Below are positions 14,038-17,274 of a DNA stretch of 17,274 nucleotides, piece by piece (the first letter of the stretch is position 1; each line of letters starts with the position of its first letter). The stretch comes from Ruminococcus sp. UBA4321 (GTDB taxonomy: Bacteria; Bacillota; Clostridia; Oscillospirales; Ruminococcaceae): the NCBI GenBank assembly GCA_002393815.1, contig DGUB01000110.1, positions 1 to 17,274 on the forward strand, written 5' to 3'. Below the pieces are notes generated by a model. It had not been told where the DNA came from, searched no databases, and saw only the letters and a program-made list of their open reading frames with translations. The translations under genes and the position numbers were made by a program.

Positions 14038-17000
14038 ATGTCTGTTTTCCGTGTTTATGTTGAAAAAAAACCTGCTTATGCAGTCGAGGCACAGTCTGTT
14101 CTGAATGACCTGCGCACCGCACTCCGCCTGAATCTGACGGGAGTCCGCATTCTGAACCGCTATGATGCCGACCGCCTGAGCGAAGAAGATTTTCAGAGAG
14201 CCATTCCGACTGTCTTTTCTGAACCCGCTGTTGACGAAGTCTACAGCGAACTGCCGGAACTCGCTGAAGATGACAAGCTGTTCGCCGTGGAATATCTGCC
14301 CGGTCAGTTCGACCAGAGAGCCGACAGCTGTGAACAGTGCATCCAGATTCTGACACAGAAAGAACGCTGCCGCGTCAGAAATGCAAGAATTTATATTCTT
14401 TCCGGCGTGGATTCCGACGAAGATTTCAAAAGCATCAAAAAATATCTGATTAACCCTGTCGAAAGCCGTGAAGCCGCACTCGGCACTTACAAGACACTGG
14501 ATACGAATTATGACATTCCGACCACTGTTGAAACACTGGAACGCTTTATCGACCTCAATGAAGCCGGACTGAATAAATTTATTCAGGAATTTGGTCTTGC
14601 TATGGATTATGATGATATCAAATTCTGTCAGGACTACTTCCGGAATACCGAACACCGTGACCCGACTATTACTGAAATCCGCATGATTGACACTTACTGG
14701 AGCGACCACTGCCGTCATACCACATTCCTGACGAATATCAAGAATGTCGAAATCCCTACAGATTATATCAAGGAAACTTACGATAAATATCTGGAAGACA
14801 GAAAATCCCTCGGCAGAGAAGAAAAGCCTCTCACTCTGATGGATTTGGCTACCATGGGCGCAAGAAAACTCAAGGCTGACGGTCTGCTGAAAGACCTCGA
14901 TGAAAGCGAAGAAATCAACGCATGTTCCGTCAAGATTAAAGCCAATATCGACGGCGAAGAAGCTGACTGGATTCTGATGTTCAAGAACGAAACACACAAC
15001 CATCCGACAGAAATCGAACCGTTCGGCGGTGCGGCAACCTGTCTGGGCGGTGCCATCCGTGACCCGCTTTCCGGACGTTCCTATGTATATCAGGCAATGC
15101 GCGTGACAGGTGCAGCAAATCCGCTTGTTCCGGTAGAAGATACCATCGCCGGGAAACTCCCGCAGAGAAAAATCACCGTCGGCGCAGCCAACGGCTACAG
15201 TTCCTACGGCAATCAGATTGGACTTGCTACCGGACATGTATCAGAGGTATATCATCCGGGCTATATGGCTAAGAGACTGGAAATCGGTGCAGTACTGGGC
15301 GCGGCTCCTGCTGAAAATATCCGCCGTGAAAGACCTGTTCCGGGTGATGTGGTTATTCTCTTAGGCGGCAAGACCGGACGCGACGGCTGCGGCGGTGCGA
15401 CAGGTTCTTCCAAATCTCATACACTCGAATCTCTCGAATCCTGCGGCGCAGAAGTCCAGAAAGGCAACCCGGCAGAAGAACGCAAACTCCAGAGATTATT
15501 CAGAAATCCGGAAGTTACTTCCATGATTAAGAGATGTAACGATTTCGGTGCAGGCGGCGTTTCTGTCGCCATCGGCGAACTGACAGACGGTCTGATTATC
15601 GACCTCGGTGCAGTGCCGAAAAAATATGACGGTCTGGACGGTACAGAAATCGCAATTTCTGAATCTCAGGAAAGAATGGCTGTCGTCGTTTCTGCCGAAG
15701 ATGCTGAAAAATTCATCGCCGAAGCCGCTAAGGAAAACCTTCAGGCAACCAAAGTTGCTGATGTTGTCGAAGAACCTCGCCTCAAGATGAACTGGAACGG
15801 CAACACAATTGTTGACCTGTCCAGAGACTTCCTGAACTCCAACGGCGCAGTAAAATATACAGATATCGAAATCGAACAGCCTCTTGCTGAATCTTCCGAA
15901 CTGCCGGAAAATTCACCTTCCAGCTGGTCTGAAATGATGGCTGACCTGAATGTCTGCTCACAGAAAGGTCTTGTTGAAAAATTCGACTCCACAATCGGCG
16001 CAGGCACTGTCCTGATGCCTTACGGCGGTGCTTATCAGATGTCACCTTCTCAGGCAATGGCATGTAAACTCCCCGTTCTGAACGGCGAAACAGATACCTG
16101 TTCCCTGATGGGCTGGGGCTATAACCCGAATATCAGCGTCAGAAGCCCTTATCACGGTGCAATGCTGGCAGTTATCGAATCTGTAGCGAAAGTTATCGCC
16201 GCAGGCGGCAAGCGTGAACAGTGCTGGCTGACTTTCCAGGAATATTTTGAAAGAACTCAGAATGACCCGAAACGCTGGGGCAAGCCGTTAGCGGCTCTGC
16301 TCGGTGCGTATAAGGCACAGTTAGAACTTTCCTGCGGTTCTATCGGCGGCAAGGACTCCATGTCCGGTACGTTTGAGCATATTGATGTTCCGCCGACACT
16401 GGTATCCTTTGCAGTTTCCACAGCAAGCTCCGGAAAAGTTGTTTCTACAGAATTCAAGAATGCCGGAGATAAGGTGATTCTCTTAACTCCTGAATATGAT
16501 GAAAACGGTCTGCCGGTATTCGACAGCATCCGGAAGATATTCGACCAGATGGAACAAATCATTGCTGACGGTCGTGCAAAGGCAGTCTGGACAGTCGGCT
16601 ATGCCGGTGTTGCCGAAGGTATCGCAAAAATGGCGATGGGTAATAAATTCGGCTTCCAGTTCTCCGGCGCAGTCGATTCCGAAATGCTGTTCAAGCCGTG
16701 CTATGGTGCATTTATTGTCGAACTCGAAGGCGAACCTCTGCCGGAAGAACATCTGCTCGGTCAGGTTATCGAAGACTATAAAATCTATACACTGGACTAT
16801 TCCGTATCTCTGGAATCTCTCCAGAGAATCTGGGAAGAAAAACTGGAATCTGTCTTTCCGTGCAGAATCAAGACGACTGACGAAAAACCGGAAGTTTACA
16901 GCTTCAAGGCTGAAAATCATCCCGCCCCGGCAATTCATGTCGCAAAGCCGAAGGTATTTATTCCGGCATTCCCCGGCACAAACTGCGAATATGACTCCGC

Positions 17001-17274
17001 AAGAGCATTCGAGAGAGCCGGCGCAGAAACAGATATTCTGGTAATCCGGAATCTGTCTGCCAGTGATATCGAAGAATCTGTCAGAATTGCAGCTGAAAAA
17101 ATCGCACAGTCTCAGATTGTCATGCTGCCGGGCGGCTTCTCCGGCGGTGACGAACCGGAAGGCAGCGGAAAGTTTATCACAGCATTTTTCCGGAATCCGG
17201 CTGTCAAGGACGCTGTACACGACTTACTCCAGAACCGTGACGGCTTAATGCTCGGTATCTGTAACGGATTCCAG
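14038..17274 (+). CDS. purL: Phosphoribosylformylglycinamidine synthase, single-chain form (partial, C-terminus outside window)
   Basis: The frame is open for 1079 codons from ATG 14038 to the window edge. The protein makes FGAM from FGAR, glutamine and ATP in the fourth step of purine synthesis. It has an N-terminal PurS-like region, the conserved YWSDHCRHTTF (220-230), ETHNHPTEIEPFGGAATCLGG from 318 in the first AIRS-type ATP-binding half, GGKTGRDGCGGATGSS, and a second AIRS-like half with GSIGGKDSMSGTF. From about residue 970 a class I glutamine amidotransferase domain begins (FIPAFPGTNCEYD, MLPGGFSGGDEPEGSG). The sequence ends at LGICNGFQ, where Cys1075 is the glutaminase nucleophile; the His/Glu part lies outside. 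The layout and length fit the single-chain PurL of many Clostridia. AAAGGAGG lies 7 bases before the ATG. It is transcribed divergently from the Ter cluster. Confidence 0.96.
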   Translation, partial: MSVFRVYVEKKPAYAVEAQSVLNDLRTALRLNLTGVRILNRYDADRLSEEDFQRAIPTVFSEPAVDEVYSELPELAEDDKLFAVEYLPGQFDQRADSCEQCIQILTQKERCRVRNARIYILSGVDSDEDFKSIKKYLINPVESREAALGTYKTLDTNYDIPTTVETLERFIDLNEAGLNKFIQEFGLAMDYDDIKFCQDYFRNTEHRDPTITEIRMIDTYWSDHCRHTTFLTNIKNVEIPTDYIKETYDKYLEDRKSLGREEKPLTLMDLATMGARKLKADGLLKDLDESEEINACSVKIKANIDGEEADWILMFKNETHNHPTEIEPFGGAATCLGGAIRDPLSGRSYVYQAMRVTGAANPLVPVEDTIAGKLPQRKITVGAANGYSSYGNQIGLATGHVSEVYHPGYMAKRLEIGAVLGAAPAENIRRERPVPGDVVILLGGKTGRDGCGGATGSSKSHTLESLESCGAEVQKGNPAEERKLQRLFRNPEVTSMIKRCNDFGAGGVSVAIGELTDGLIIDLGAVPKKYDGLDGTEIAISESQERMAVVVSAEDAEKFIAEAAKENLQATKVADVVEEPRLKMNWNGNTIVDLSRDFLNSNGAVKYTDIEIEQPLAESSELPENSPSSWSEMMADLNVCSQKGLVEKFDSTIGAGTVLMPYGGAYQMSPSQAMACKLPVLNGETDTCSLMGWGYNPNISVRSPYHGAMLAVIESVAKVIAAGGKREQCWLTFQEYFERTQNDPKRWGKPLAALLGAYKAQLELSCGSIGGKDSMSGTFEHIDVPPTLVSFAVSTASSGKVVSTEFKNAGDKVILLTPEYDENGLPVFDSIRKIFDQMEQIIADGRAKAVWTVGYAGVAEGIAKMAMGNKFGFQFSGAVDSEMLFKPCYGAFIVELEGEPLPEEHLLGQVIEDYKIYTLDYSVSLESLQRIWEEKLESVFPCRIKTTDEKPEVYSFKAENHPAPAIHVAKPKVFIPAFPGTNCEYDSARAFERAGAETDILVIRNLSASDIEESVRIAAEKIAQSQIVMLPGGFSGGDEPEGSGKFITAFFRNPAVKDAVHDLLQNRDGLMLGICNGFQ

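Noticed and set aside
14020..15237. A 405-codon minus-strand open frame opposite purL
   Set aside because: purL on the plus strand is certain from its motifs. The antisense frame has no family resemblance and would end inside the purL promoter region.
14038..17274. A functional link between purL and the PRPP-using Ter enzymes
   Set aside because: The genes are divergent with separate promoters, and purL is housekeeping. Adjacency alone does not support a shared pathway.

Overview
The window looks like a chromosomal segment of a low-to-mid GC Gram-positive anaerobe of the Clostridia, most likely Ruminococcus or another Oscillospiraceae member. The reasons are strong AGGAGG-type ribosome sites, a secreted protein with Cna-B/SpaA pilin-type repeats, a single-chain PurL of the type common in Clostridia, and a tellurium-resistance-type (Ter) stress operon. 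The genus is inference; no rRNA is present.

Layout. Positions 1-3103 (minus strand) hold the N-terminal ~1034 residues of a large secreted surface protein that runs off the left edge. It has its own extended -10 promoter at 3166-3194. Positions 3318-13749 (minus strand) hold a ten-gene Ter stress cluster. In transcription order it encodes a PMCA-type Ca2+ P-type ATPase, two near-duplicate TerD proteins, a TerA-like protein, a longer TerD/TerZ-like protein, a fusion of a degenerate CbxX/SpoVK-like AAA domain with a TerD domain, and then four enzymes: a HpcH/HpaI (CitE-like) lyase, a phosphoribosyltransferase with a TRSP domain, a StiP-PELOTA protein and a HAD phosphatase. Positions 14038-17274 (plus strand) hold purL, cut by the right edge just after the glutaminase nucleophile cysteine. 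A 288-base divergent region at 13750-14037 carries promoters for both the ATPase and purL.

How the genes fit together. TerD-family domains are Ca2+-binding proteins, so co-transcription with a Ca2+ pump suggests a calcium or metal stress response. The four enzymes match the biosynthetic module that comparative genomics has linked to Ter systems and predicted to make a nucleoside-like metabolite from PRPP. The lyase would supply or trim a carbon skeleton, the PRTase and StiP proteins would act on phosphoribosyl groups, and HAD would dephosphorylate. TerC, TelA, TerB, TerY and the ATP-grasp enzyme often seen with such systems are absent from this window.

The cluster appears split into transcriptional segments. 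A very strong hairpin with a T tract (8537-8568) sits directly before the ribosome site of the AAA-TerD gene. The enzyme genes have their own extended -10 promoter (7249-7257). An intrinsic terminator at 3318-3342 closes the cluster. No rRNA, tRNA, CRISPR array, insertion sequence or phage gene was recognised, and no gene-free stretch exceeds 300 bases.
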